Shown piece by piece: positions 33,328 to 44,194 of a stretch of 64,000 nucleotides of DNA; position 1 is the stretch's first letter; each line of letters starts with the position of its first letter. Origin of the DNA: Rhynchopus sp. YZ270_cl-10 (taxonomy: Eukaryota > Euglenozoa > Diplonemea > Diplonemida > Diplonemidae). The stretch covers positions 1,240,001-1,304,000 of the forward strand of contig OZ037854.1 in assembly GCA_964035575.1 (NCBI GenBank). Direction: 5' to 3'. The notes under the pieces were generated by a model. That model saw only the letters and a list, made by a program, of their open reading frames with translations. It was not told the origin of the DNA and searched no databases. A program made the translations under genes and the position numbers.

Positions 33328-33358
33328 GTGGAGCTTGCACAAGGTGCAAGCTCCACTG
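33328..33358. repeat. Perfect hairpin built on the R1 start motif
   Basis: 14-bp arms AGTGGAGCTTGCAC and GTGCAAGCTCCACT around a 3-base loop. The left arm is the R1 5' motif, as in the R1-like copy at 9666. Confidence 0.6.
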
Positions 33359-34389
33359 TCAAACTTTTCTCTGTTTTAAAGTTTTCAAAACAATCACCCC
33401 CAAAAGCAAAGCGCTGTTAAGGCTTCCCTTGTCTCACGCTTTCATCTCCCACACGGCAGATCACCTCCCCCTGCCATTGTTCTATTTTGCATTCTGTGTT
33501 TTTTTTTGTGCAACTTTTTTGCACTAGCTTCCCACACTCACACCACCTGCAGAAAGGGATTGAGACGACCTTTGAGGAAGGCTTCACACCATCAAAACGA
33601 GACACTTTTCTTGGGAGGCATCTTTGGTAGGGTGGTACTGTGCCTGCATCCACCAGGGTGCCCGATAGTGATGCTATCAAATTGGTTCTCCACTTTTCCC
33701 TTTTTTTAGGTGACTCAGCAAACGGTAAGTCTGCGTGGTCGCCACGGCACCGCCTTTTTTTTTTGCTTATTTTGTACTCAGGTAGCAGGGCTGGAAAGGC
33801 GATCATCTGCTAGTACAGAAAGTATCAGTCAAAGGCATGACCTAACAGAGGCATGCCTAAGTGGCTGTCAAGTGGGTGTGGACTTCAGATTGAATTTTTT
33901 TTTTGAGAATTTTGTAGTAGTAAGGTAGTGGTTGCGTTGGCACAAATCAGATGTGGTCATATATTCTTTTTTAGATGTGTGTGAATGAGAAGCAGAGTCG
34001 CTCTTTCAAGTACCCTCCCAAGGTGTTTCTCCCGAGGGGGTCTGAGGGTCTGAGCAACAGAAACTAGGAACGCTTTTTTTTTTCTCAGAACAACAGAGCA
34101 CCGTTAAAATGGAAAAAAGCAAGAAGGCCACAGAACACAAAACACATCAAAGGGTCATATTCTGTGCAAGATCCTTTCAAATGATGAAAAAGGTGACTGA
34201 CGACACCCTCCCCTTTTTGCCAGTTGTGTGTATGTGTGCACGTTTAGGAAGGCAACTTCCTCTTTAGCCCTGCCGACTCCATTTTTCTTGGAGCTTCCAG
34301 GACCACACATAATCCGTTCCCTAAAAAAGGAATGAGTTTTTTTCTCCAATAATAACGGTTTCGTTGAATCTTACAGTACAGAACTTTCA

Positions 34390-35024
34390 AAGGTGACCAA
34401 GCACGAGAGGCTTAGGGTCATCTTATAAACTATTCTTTAAAAGACAGTCTGTGGAGTATCCTGTCTTATCGATACTCCCCCCTGTGTTTTTTCCCCTGTT
34501 TTTCCATATCTCATAACATCCTTTACGTGCAGCGTACGAGACAGAGAGGCACAATCTTTCAAGCTTCCTTTCTTTAGGATTTTTTTTTTGTCATTCTGGA
34601 AGCAAAACTATCACGTTCACTTTTGTTCGCAAAAAGGTGACTAACGCGAGGGCTTATGCGATTTTACCTAACGTTTCCTCCTCTCTTTCAACGATGTGTA
34701 TGCACCTGTGGTGGGTATTTTCATCTTTCATCTTTTCTTTAAGTCGACCAAGCACAGGGGCTGGTTTATCTTTTTTTTTTATGCCTGCATATGCGCTATC
34801 AGCATGACTGATCCCTCCTCCTATGCTATCAATTTATTGATTGCATAATTTTATTTTGACATACTTTTATGCCTGTATTTAGTTGTCAGCATGCCATTTT
34901 ATTCAAGATATCCAAAACGTACTCCAGCCTACGTTCATACAACTAGTCGTCTAGCATTTTACTTTTTAAGGTGACGGTAAGTACGAGAGGCTTAGGATCA
35001 TCATATAAACTTTTCTATTTTGTT
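34390..35024 (+). repeat. Cluster of R2 dispersed repeats
   Basis: Copies at about 34390-34440 (GGTGACCAAGCACGAGAGGC, TTAGGGTCATCTTATAAAC), 34634-34675, 34741-34780 and 34969-35024 (TACGAGAGGCTTAGGATCAT, CATATAAACTTTTC). All are in the same orientation with unequal spacing, so this is not a simple tandem array. Confidence 0.6.
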
Positions 35025-35811
35025 GACAGGCTGAGGATGCTTCTTCCAGCTTTGTAACCTGATTCTGTCTCCTCTGCGGCCAGCAACACTGTGTTTTCAA
35101 CATCCTTCTCAGTACGATACTGACGGCTATCACCTCAGCACCCCCTTTTTTTGGATGACACAGCGGGTGTGTCCAGGCTCCCTGTGGACGCTTTTGTACA
35201 AAGCCTATCCACGAGAGACTTCGGTTAGGTTCTTGTAAAATGTTCTTTTGGTGGCTAAGCGAAGCTTAGCATTATCGAAATCCCTTTTTTGATATGTGCA
35301 CGAGATGCGTTCTCTTACCAACTTTTGTTTTTTGGAGGGGGGGGTCAGGGCGGGTGGGGTGTGTAAGCTTACCTAGGGTTTGCTGCATGGGCATAATGTG
35401 AACAGATACAAAAGAGTTGCTGCCGCTTCCCCAGTTTTTTGTTTTCATCTTAGTCGCAATACTAATTTTATTGCATTTTGAGGGTCTTCTTCAGCTTCGT
35501 CGGGATGAAACGTGGCTAGCCCACGATGCTTCCTGGTTCACCAAGGAGGCCTGTTGTTCATAGCGTGTTGAATGGTGGCCTGGTTGAGGTATGTGGTGTT
35601 TGGCAGTTGTTGGGAAAGTGGTGTAGTTTGATTTGAGGCTGGGTTGCTGCAGTTATGATGATGTCGTGTGGAGCTTTATTTGTGTTGTCGGTGTTGAAGC
35701 GAATATTGTATTGTGCTCCCACTCAGGACCACACTGCACCCCAACCCCTCCTCCCACAAAAAGCCATCCCCCGTGTCGCAGACAACTTATTATTCACAAC
35801 AACAAACAACC

Positions 35812-36916
35812 ATGGGCAAAGCACTGCTGTGTCTCGCGCTGTGCGCATCCTCCGCAGCTGCAGGCGGGATCCTGAACGGGAACTTTGAAAACGGGATGGC
35901 GCACTGGACTGGAAACGGTGTGTCGTTCGACTTCCAGCCGACATTTGGCGACAACCCGACCGCACGCAACAGGGGTCAGCCCAGCAACCACGAGGGCGAC
36001 TACTGGATTGGGACGTGGGAGAAGTACGACGGGATCACCCCTGGGCAGAACCCCGGTGACGGCCGTGGCGACGACAAGACTGGGTTCGCTGTGAGCGACA
36101 ACTTCGTCCTTGACAAGCCGGTGCTGAAGTTCCTGATTGGCGGTGGCTGCAACATTGCGCAGGTCGGTCTGGCTGTGCACCCTTGTCTCGAACGACGCGA
36201 ACATTGGCGCGCATACAGGTAAGTGCCACGAGACGATGTCGTACAAATGGCTCGACCTCACGGCCCACGTTGGGCAGGAGGTGTACGTGAAGCTGTACGA
36301 CTTTGGAACTGGTGGATGGGGACACATCAACGTTGACGACATCAAGACTGTGTGGGACGCACAGGAGACGTGCCCTGCGTCGGGTGTGGTCGTGTCTGTG
36401 GGAGGTGCCCCGGTTGCAGGCGTGCCCGTGTCGGCAGCGGCGCTGAACGAAGTGGTGGCAGGACCTGTCTTCAGCCTCTCGGTGCTGCCGCCCCCGATGC
36501 GCGACGGTGCGTTCCACTTTGCGAACAGCTTGGTGCCTGCCACAACCGACATCGAGCTGTCGTGCTGCGGCTCCGCGACCGCATGCGAGTTCTACGTTGT
36601 GTCGTACAACTGTGGCGACTGCATGGCAAGCGGCATGAACGGTGGCTTCCCCACTGTGCTCCCGACTGCAGGCTTCGACGCAGGCAGCTGCTCCCCGTGG
36701 TTCACCGTGAACGGCGCTGGGCCTGTGGCACACCCGATGGTTGTGCACCACAAGCAGGTTGCGGCAGGCGACTCGGTGACCGTGACGACCAACAAGGAGG
36801 CCCTCTTCTTCGCAGTGTTTGGCGACAACAAGGCCCTCGGAGGGCCGTGGTGCAGGCGTGCAGCTGGCCCGGCTGTGGGCAACTCCTGCAGCGCACAGTG
36901 CGCTGACCTTCAGTAG
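35812..36916 (+). CDS. Secreted carbohydrate-binding-like protein, copy A (one frameshift)
   Basis: Near-identical to the intact copy at 42058-43161. A signal peptide MGKALLCLALCASSAAAG is followed by the beta-sandwich region described for copy B. One extra C in a CCC run near 36180 (GCACCCTTG against GCACCTTG in copy B) shifts the frame, so the reading from 35812 ends at 36222. The remainder, from LVSNDANIG to the final CADLQ, is open to 36916 in the next frame. Elsewhere the copies differ by a handful of substitutions (for example HTGKCHETMSYKWLD against KTGNCHETMSYKTID). Either this copy is a very young pseudogene or the extra C is a homopolymer error. The hAT element lies in its 3' flank. 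Confidence 0.75.
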
Positions 36917-36991
36917 AGGGAGCATGCAATATGAGTGGTGACTTTTCGTTTTTTTGCACACCAAAAAAATGACACCCAAACAAGATATTTC

Positions 36992-36999
36992 AATGTGCA
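36992..36999. repeat. Left 8-bp target-site duplication of hAT element
   Basis: AATGTGCA, repeated exactly at 37756-37763 after the element. Confidence 0.9.
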
Positions 37000-37755
37000 C
37001 AGTGCTCTCAAGATCCTCCACGTAGGGGAGGATATTTCCTCCAGGGGCTTTTTTTTTTTTTTTCAGGCTTTTTTGGTGGAGGATTTCCTCCATTTTTTTT
37101 TTTTTTTGGCGGGCTCGGGTGGAGGATTATCCTCCTAGGGGTTTTATAGTGGGGGGTCACTTTGTCTCCCGAGGGAGCCAATATTTTCCCGAGCCTGTAT
37201 GCACCGTCCAGGGCTGCACCTTAAAAAAAATTTGCCTGCGGCGCCATTTTCATTTTTTGCTACTCAAAAAAAGGGTTCGTTGAGTGATTCTGTGGTGTAA
37301 TAGGAAGCATTTTTACACCGTACCCTAATTTTTTTTCGCCTGCGGCGCCATTTATATTAATTTTTTTGCTCCGCAAAAAAATAGAGTTGGCAATGTCTTT
37401 GGATACCCTTGCATTTTGCAGCCAAAAAATACAACTTGACCAAAGCTGCAAAAATTTGCCGTTTTTTTTAAAATAACCCGCCGTTGCATCAGCCCCTGCT
37501 TCTGGAAGACGCATTGGTTTTGTACGGTTCGTGGAGCGTATGGTGCAAGAGAAAGGATTAGATTTCCGTTTTTTATTATCTCGCAAATTGACCCGCCTCT
37601 CCGCTCTGTGGCTGTCAGGGAGGCGCGCGCGAAGCGCGCGACGACCGCTTGTTGCGGGGGGAAAATTTTTTTTTTTAGGGGGTTTTTTTTGCAAAAATAA
37701 AATCCTCCTCATTTCGAAAATTCTGCTTTTTTCGTGGAGGATCTTGAGAGCCCTG
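37000..37755 (-). mobile_element. Non-autonomous hAT-type DNA transposon (756 bp)
   Basis: Terminal inverted repeats of about 23 bp, starting CAGTGCTCTCAAGATCCTCC at the left and CAGGGCTCTCAAGATCCTCC on the opposite strand at the right. It is flanked by a perfect 8-bp duplication, the hAT signature. No transposase is encoded. Internal parts are a duplicated GCCTGCGGCGCCAT module (37233 and 37341), shared in inverse orientation with the element at 58148-59962, and a GC-rich palindrome (37622-37642). The paralogous site near 43230 has no insertion. Confidence 0.9.
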
Positions 37756-37763
37756 AATGTGCA

Positions 37764-38802
37764 CCACTGTTTTTTTTCCTTTTCTTTTGAGTATATTTTC
37801 CCCTTCCCTTCGTTTTTTTCCCCTCCCCAAATACGTTGTGTGTGCCCAGCTTCCGTACAGCACAAGGGAACAACAGGTAACACTGTTGCCCCAGCAGACG
37901 CAGAAGCATGGAGCACCCCGCAAGCAGAAGCCACCACCAAGGCAGAAAGGTTCCTTGTCGTAAGGCTGGGATAATGGTAGCATTTCTCTGCAGGCTCTGC
38001 ACGCGGCATCGTTGAATTTACGATTTTTTTCCTACGATATAACTTGCAAACAACTTTTCATGTGTTTGCAGCAGAGTACCACGTCAAAGTGGACTTTTGC
38101 AGCGTCTTGACCATTCGCGACCGTTTTATTTTTCAACCTTCAAATTTCGATACATTCATTTTTGTTTTTTTGTAGCACCACACCCGAGTCGGCTCTTTTG
38201 CGACGCTAAGTATAATCGCTGCTAAGTATAATCGACTTCGTATCGACAACATCACACCTCAACACATGGGCACGCACCTCCGCATATCGTTCCTTTTTCG
38301 CTCTCGTTTTTTTTTTGCGCACCCATGTCGAGCAGTATCGTTGTTACGTACCCAGCGGGGGCTTGCATCCGTTGAGGTGCACTGTTTTATTTTTATTTTT
38401 ATTTCCACCTCAATTGGCACAGAAAAAAATACTTATTGTTGCACTCATGTCGTTCCGTACTCTTGCAAAAAGCGAGTAGGGTTTCACCCTGCTCCCAGAG
38501 AGATGCGTTTTGTCATTGCTGCAAATTTACAGAGAAAAAAAGTACATACCACTGCGTTTGCATTCTTTTGTCATACAACCATTCTTCAATTCGCTCGACT
38601 TTATTCCTGTCACGCAGATCGGGCTTTTCTCCTCCCGATATGAAGCTCTGCGCGATTTCTTCAGTATTGCCCTTTTCCTGTACACTCGAACCCCTTCTGG
38701 GTTCTGCAGTACAATTCCCTTAATGATACTCATCAATGCTAACTTTGCTAATCTTATCATTATTTTTCCACCTTAGACATCAACGCAAACAACTCAATCA
38801 AT
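37764..38802. other. Spacer upstream of TDO, no gene seen
   Basis: The first 270 bp are the 3' part of the segmental duplication. Then come AT-rich sequence with a 14-bp direct repeat (GCTAAGTATAATCG near 38207 and 38221) and a pyrimidine tract ending CCTTAG at 38776. Confidence 0.5.
38755..38776 (+). promoter_or_regulatory. Candidate acceptor site before TDO
   Basis: Pyrimidine tract ending TTTTCCACCTTAG at 38776, 26 bp before the ATG at 38803. Same pattern as at other starts. Confidence 0.35.
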
Positions 38803-40074
38803 ATGAGCCAGTGCCCCTTTGGATACGGTGCGCCGCCTGCAGCGGCCAACGCACGTGTCGCGTCTTCGTCTGCTGAGGAGCACCGCCGCTTCAGCGTGCT
38901 TGGTTTCGAGACCGAGCGCAACGCGGGGGATGACAACTTCACCAACACCGCAGACGATTCGTCGCGTCTGTGCAACTACACGGACTACATCCACACAGAG
39001 GCGCTGCTGTCGCTGCAGGAGGGTGAGTCGATCATGAAGCCCGAGAAGAAGGGCATGATGCACCACGAGGAGCTGCTCTTCATCGTCACCCACCAGTCCA
39101 TCGAGCTCTGGTTCAAGGTGCTGCTGCGCGACCTGCACAAAGGGCACCAGATGCTGGTGGACTCATACTCCCCTGAGCAGGAGAGCCACGGATTCTCCTC
39201 GTGGAAGAACCTTGAGGTCGTGGGGCAGTACCTGCGCAGGGCGACCATGATCTTCCACCACAGTGCGGACACCTTCGCCGTGCTGCAGACGATGCACCCT
39301 GCCGACTTCCTTGAGTTCCGTGACTTCCTTGTGCCTGCGAGCGGGTTCCAGTCGTTCCAGTTCCGCCAGATTGAGATTCTTCTGGGAACGAACGAAGCGG
39401 AGCGTGCAATGTGCAACGACGAGCACGTCTTCAACGCGCTCCACGAGAACCAGAAGAAGGACTGCGAGACGCAGATCTCTGAAGGCAAGTCGCTCAAGGT
39501 TGCTATTGAGGACCTGCTGTTGAACGTCAACGTGCCGGACAACTTCATGGGCGAATTCGTGAAGGCGACAGAGGAGCTGCACATTGCACGCCAGACCGGC
39601 CTTGCGCACCACACCACCGACAAGGCGAGAGAGCTTGCGAAGGAGGCAGTCCTGCAGGTCACCTCTGTGCTGGACGCACCCAACACAAACATGCCTGCCG
39701 ACAACCCAGCGCAGGCACGCGCGAAGAAGGTGATGGAGGCTGCGCTGTACGTGACCAGCTACAGGGCGGAGCACCCACACTTCGCTGCGTTGTCTGGAAT
39801 CATGGACGAGCTCATTGCGGTGGAGGAAGGTCTGCTGCTCTTCCGTGCACGCCATTTGCACAACGTCGAGCGTGTCATTGGCCGCCGTGCCGGTACCGGA
39901 GGGTCCTCCGGCGTGGAGTACCTCGAGCGCACCCGCCACTACCGCATCTTCACCGTCCTCTGGTCGCTCCGCCAGGTCTTCATCCGCTCCTCCATCCTCC
40001 CCTCCCTCTCCAAGCTCCACGGTGGTAAGTCCATTGGCGACATTATCCTCTTCACTGAAAAGCCTGGACACTGA
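38803..40074 (+). CDS. TDO2: Tryptophan 2,3-dioxygenase
   Basis: Haem enzyme that opens the indole ring of L-tryptophan to N-formylkynurenine, first step of the kynurenine pathway. 423 residues in a single exon, close to the family's usual length. Motifs: NYTDYIHTEALLSLQ (substrate/haem region), HHEELLFIVTHQSIELWFK with His 97 matching the active-site His of the family, FQFRQIEILLG, and RHLHNVERVIG with His 351 as the expected proximal haem ligand. These are followed by GTGGSSGVEYLE (364-375), the tryptophan carboxylate-binding loop. The N terminus (about 45 residues) is variable and polar. KMO, two steps later, is 33 kb upstream on the same strand; the formamidase between them is not seen here. 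Assignment is secure from motifs. Confidence 0.97.
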   Translation: MSQCPFGYGAPPAAANARVASSSAEEHRRFSVLGFETERNAGDDNFTNTADDSSRLCNYTDYIHTEALLSLQEGESIMKPEKKGMMHHEELLFIVTHQSIELWFKVLLRDLHKGHQMLVDSYSPEQESHGFSSWKNLEVVGQYLRRATMIFHHSADTFAVLQTMHPADFLEFRDFLVPASGFQSFQFRQIEILLGTNEAERAMCNDEHVFNALHENQKKDCETQISEGKSLKVAIEDLLLNVNVPDNFMGEFVKATEELHIARQTGLAHHTTDKARELAKEAVLQVTSVLDAPNTNMPADNPAQARAKKVMEAALYVTSYRAEHPHFAALSGIMDELIAVEEGLLLFRARHLHNVERVIGRRAGTGGSSGVEYLERTRHYRIFTVLWSLRQVFIRSSILPSLSKLHGGKSIGDIILFTEKPGH

Positions 40075-40139
40075 ATGGCAGGAAGTTTATAGGTATTTTT
40101 GGTGGTCTGGACCTTAGCCAAAAATCCCCTTTAAGTCAA

Positions 40140-40170
40140 CGCTAATACAACGTAGTTTTCAAAAAAAGCA
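40140..40170 (+). repeat. R1 short dispersed repeat, 3' fragment
   Basis: CGCTAATACAACGTAGTTTT then CAAAAAAA; only the second half of the family is present. Confidence 0.5.
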
Positions 40171-41220
40171 ATAAAAAAAACAACAATGCCATACATTGAA
40201 CTCCCTGGTGTTTTAGAGAGTTTTAGCGATTTTAAACAGGTATGAGAGATGTCTTTCTTTTGCATAAGGGGGTAAGGAACGTGATTGTGTCAAAAAAAAA
40301 AAAAGTGCTGCCATCAGCAAATACAATAAAAACGAAAAAAGGGGGGTAAGTGGGGGAGTGGTTCTCTGTGTTCTTGCCAGATTTTTTTCTTCTCCGAATT
40401 TTTTTTTTGGGTTAGCTCACAAAGCAAAAGACCCGAAAACACTCCGCATATTTTGTTTTTTTTCTCTCGTACTTTATTTTTCGGATTTCGTCTCGCGTGA
40501 GGAAGATTTTAACAGTCTTTTGCAAAAAGCAGTGAAAAAGGATTTTTTTTTGTGACTGATGAATCGGCAGTTTTCCGCATCGATATACTTCACAACCAAA
40601 AAAAAAGGAGGCTGGGAAAAGAAATGGCGAAACGAGACATGAAGAACGGGGTCTTGCTATGATTAGCTTAAGACTTCCTTATCATTTGTCTTTTTGCGTC
40701 TTTTTTTCCCTCCTCATTTTATATGAATTTCTTCATTTAAACTTTTTTTCTCCACGCTTTTTTTGAAGGATGTACACATCTTTTAGGTTCTCATTTTTTG
40801 TTTTTTTTTCCCTCAAAAAAATAACAACTGTGTTCTGTTCCGTTCTTGTCGTAGTAGAGACGATACAAAGATTTGCAACACGACAATCGCATCCACAGTC
40901 CCAAGCTTGTAATTCATTGTTTCTTTCAAAGTACCAAAACAAATAACACACAGCTCACACTGCTGGATCGATTGCGTTTTTTTTTCTCTCTCCTCTTCGC
41001 GATGAAAAAATAAAAAATGAGGTACAGAACAAAGGATATGGAATACAAATTCTTTTTAGTGCATAACATTGCGAACGAAGTTTAAAAATTTTAGGGGGTT
41101 TTCTTCAAGAAGGGGGCTATTTTTTTTTTTTACGTGTGTTTTGGCCATGTTATTATTATTTTTTTTGTGTCAGTTTGAGTTATCTTTTTCGCATATTCTG
41201 GATGGATGCGATCAACAAAT

Positions 41221-41274
41221 AACACTCATCCTTGGGGATGTCTACACTAATGCAACCAAGTTTTCAAAAAAAAC
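41221..41274 (+). repeat. R1 short dispersed repeat, near-consensus copy
   Basis: AACACTCATCCTTGGGGATG, then TCTACACTAATGCAACCAAG and TTTTCAAAAAAAA. Confidence 0.65.
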
Positions 41275-41967
41275 GAGAAATGTGAACATACTGTGCCATT
41301 TGTCAAGACATCAACAGTACGAAGTGCTGAACCAACAGCAGGGCAACAAGCCCTCAGGGTGTTTCAGTGTGTGCCGACGCCCCCTAACCCCCCCCCCCCC
41401 CAAAAAAGAGAACACACAGATCACCTTTGTTTTTATTTGTGCTTTTTTGGGTGTGTAATGTCAGTCATACACTCATTTTTTTTTGTCAGGACAAAATATG
41501 GGCTTCACATGCCACGCAAACTCATGGGTGAATGAAGTTTACCCTATATTTTCCCTCCCCACCCCTCCTTCTGGGGATACTGTCTCGAACGTCCTTTAGC
41601 TAGGTGTGTGGGCTCGCTACATCCTTCTATTCAGGATGTGCCTACGCTAGCGAAGGTTGTTATTGTTTTTTTTTTGGTAAAATAGGGTTTTTTTTTGTTG
41701 TGTGTATCCGTGAACCCCCATGTAATCTTTCAGCATTTTCTCGCGTTTTTTTGTTTGTGAAAAATACAGGTGTTTTCTTGGTGAGTTTGGCAAAGGTATA
41801 TTGTCTGCGTGCGTCAGAGGATCGTTGCAACGGTTCTTGTTTTTTTTTTACCTCCGCAGATGTCACCCAGATACATTTATTCACAAAAGAGAAGCGCAAC
41901 AGTGACGTGAAGCATCATATTAACAGTCAAGAGACAAACGAAGAGAGAAAGCTTTTTTTGACCCAAA

Positions 41968-43525
41968 CCCCATTCCCCAACCCACCCCTTCTCCCACAAA
42001 AGCCATCCCCCGTGTCGCAGACAACTTATTATTCACAACAACAAACAACAAACAACCATGGGCAAAGCACTGCTGTGTCTCGCGCTGTGTGCATCCTCCG
42101 CAGCTGCAGGCGGGATCCTGAACGGGAACTTTGAAAACGGGATGGCGCACTGGACTGGAAACGGTGTGTCGTTCGACTTCCAGCCGACATTTGGCGACAA
42201 CCCGACCGCACGCAACAGGGGTCAGCCCAGCAACCACGAGGGCGACTACTGGATTGGGACGTGGGAGAAGTACGACGGGATCACCCCTGGGCAGAACCCT
42301 GGTGACGGCCGTGGCGACGACAAGACTGGGTTCGCTGTGAGCGACAACTTCGTCCTTGACAAGCCGGTGCTGAAGTTCCTGATTGGCGGTGGCTGCAACA
42401 TTGCGCAGGTCGGGCTGTCTGTGCACCTTGTCTCGAACGACGCGAACATTGGCGCAAAGACAGGTAACTGCCACGAGACGATGTCGTACAAGACGATCGA
42501 CCTCACGGCCCACGTTGGGCAGGAGGTGTACGTGAAGCTGTACGACTTTGGAACTGGTGGATGGGGACACATCAACGCTGACGACATCAAGACTGTGTGG
42601 GACGCACAGGAGACGTGCCCTGCGTCGGGTGTGGTCGTGTCTGTGGGAGGTGCCCCGGTTGCAGGTGTGCCCGTGTCGGCAGCGGCGCTGAACGAAGTGG
42701 TGGCGGGACCTGTCTTCAGCCTCTCGGTGCTGCCGCCCCCGATGCGCGACGGTGCGTTCCACTTTGCGAACAGCTTGGTGCCTGCCACAACCGACATCGA
42801 GCTGTCGTGCTGCGGCTCCGCGACCGCATGCGAGTTCTACGTTGTGTCGTACAACTGTGGAGACTGCATGGCAAGCGGCATGAACGGTGGCTTCCCCACT
42901 GTGCTCCCGACTGCAGGCTTCGACGCAGGCAGCTGCTCCCCGTGGTTCACCGTGAACGGCGCTGGGCCTGTGGCACACCCGATGGTTGTGCACCACAAGC
43001 AGGTTGCGGCAGGCGACTCGGTGACCGTGACGACCAACAAGGAGGCCCTCTTCTTCGCAGTGTTTGGCGACAACAAGGCCCTCGGAGGGCCGTGGTGCAG
43101 GCGTGCAGCTGGCCCGGCTGTGGGCAACTCCTGCAGCGCACAGTGCGCTGACCTTCAGTAGAAGAAGCATGAAATATGAGTGGTGACTTTTCGTTTTTTT
43201 GCACGCAAAAAAAATGACACCCGAACAAAGTATTTCAAATGTACACCACTTTTTATGAGCTGTTTATTTTTTCCTTCTTTTCTTTTTTGCGTATATTTTC
43301 CCCTTCCCTTCGTTTTTCCCCCACCCCAAATACGTTGTGTGTGCCCAGCTTCCGTACAGCACAAGGGAACAACAGGTAACACTGTTGCCCAGCGGACGCA
43401 GAAGCATAGAGCACCCCGCAAACAGCAGCCACCACCAAGGCAGAAAGGTTCCTTGTCGTAAGGCAGGGATAATGGTAGCATTTATTTGCAGGCTCTGCAC
43501 GCGGCATCGTCATTGACTTTGCGAT
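41968..43525 (+). repeat. Segmental duplication, copy B
   Basis: Counterpart of 35740-38030 without the hAT insertion. The site corresponding to the insertion reads AAATGTACACC near 43228. Confidence 0.85.
42058..43161 (+). CDS. Secreted carbohydrate-binding-like protein, copy B (intact)
   Basis: 367 residues, single exon. Signal peptide 1-18, then GILNGNFENGMAHWTGNG begins a beta-sandwich-like region (about 19-185). It contains GDYWIGTWEKY, GDDKTGFAVSDNF, LKFLIGGGCN, TAHVGQEVYVKLYDF and GGWGHINADDIKT. The same order (opening F-x-G, LIGGG, GGWGHI-x-D-x-I) is familiar from the accessory domain found next to GH32-type sugar hydrolases, so carbohydrate binding is inferred. The C-terminal half (about 190-367) is Cys-rich (CCGSATAC, NCGDC, SCSAQC) and unrecognised. 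No catalytic domain is visible, so the protein may act as a lectin or coat component. The ATG follows GTGTCGCAG and an ACAACAAACAAC leader also present in copy A. Confidence 0.85.
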   Translation: MGKALLCLALCASSAAAGGILNGNFENGMAHWTGNGVSFDFQPTFGDNPTARNRGQPSNHEGDYWIGTWEKYDGITPGQNPGDGRGDDKTGFAVSDNFVLDKPVLKFLIGGGCNIAQVGLSVHLVSNDANIGAKTGNCHETMSYKTIDLTAHVGQEVYVKLYDFGTGGWGHINADDIKTVWDAQETCPASGVVVSVGGAPVAGVPVSAAALNEVVAGPVFSLSVLPPPMRDGAFHFANSLVPATTDIELSCCGSATACEFYVVSYNCGDCMASGMNGGFPTVLPTAGFDAGSCSPWFTVNGAGPVAHPMVVHHKQVAAGDSVTVTTNKEALFFAVFGDNKALGGPWCRRAAGPAVGNSCSAQCADLQ

Positions 43526-44194
43526 ATTTTTTTTATGTGATGCGATACAGTATTCCATCTGAGTGCATCACGTAGGTGTATCTACATACGACACGATATA
43601 ACTTACGGCTTTTTCTTGTGTTGGCAGCAGAGTACCATCCTCTGCATTGCTCCGTGTACAGCATCTGATCCAGATGCCTGTATCTCAGTGTTACATGATA
43701 AGTCGTGTCTATTCCGTGTTTCATTGTGAAGAGGGCTCACAGCTCACTCACCTGTTCCACGCTAACAACGCGCTTTGTGTAAAGTTCCAAATTAAAAAAG
43801 AATCCCAACGATAGTGGAAGCACATCCTTTTGTGGTGTCTGCACTATGCAGATTGATTTGCAGGTTTGATTTTTCGAGAGGAAAAAAAATACAAAAAAAA
43901 CCAAAAACTTCAAACCAAAAAAGCAACAAAAATAAAACGACAAAACACTGGTCTTCATCGTCCAACCACAATCCCCCTGAGCCCTCCTCTCCCACCCTAC
44001 AAATTTTTCTTCATTCTCTGACTGGAATCTGTATGTAGCAACCAACCTCTGTGTGCTGTGCGCACTCCTCCGGTCGTCCGGTCGTTCCGTAGAGATGACG
44101 AGAACACAGCTATCCATTCAGTACAGGTGTCATTATGACACATATCTTCTTTACTCTCTAACGCATGGCTGTTCTGGTCCATTTATGACATCAC
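43162..44194. other. Spacer, no gene seen
   Basis: The first 360 bp belong to the segmental duplication. R1 piece at 43811. Remaining ORFs are noise. Confidence 0.5.
43811..43857 (+). repeat. R1 short dispersed repeat, diverged
   Basis: ATAGTGGAAGCACATCC then TTTTGTGGTGTCTGCACTAT; the 3' half is diverged. Confidence 0.5.

Larger units (their letters stand above)
31470..35811. other. Long spacer (4.3 kb) made of degenerate repeats, no gene seen
   Basis: No ORF has family resemblance. It contains an inverted repeat (32042-32124), R1 copies (33065), a perfect hairpin (33328-33358) and several R2 copies (34390-35024). The segmental duplication shared with 41970 starts near 35740. Confidence 0.6.
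35740..38030 (+). repeat. Segmental duplication, copy A (with a transposon inserted)
   Basis: Matches 41968-43525 from the C-rich leader before the gene to the region after the CTCTGCACGCGGCATCGT block. Copy A is longer because a hAT element (37000-37755) interrupts it. Confidence 0.85.
40075..42057. other. Spacer with repeats, no gene seen
   Basis: About 2 kb, AT-rich. R1 pieces at 40140 and 41221. The last 90 bp are the leader shared with copy A of the segmental duplication. Confidence 0.55.

Noticed and set aside
37531-37974. 147-aa ORF overlapping the end of the hAT element
   Set aside because: It crosses the element boundary and target duplication, so it cannot be an ancestral gene, and no motif is seen.
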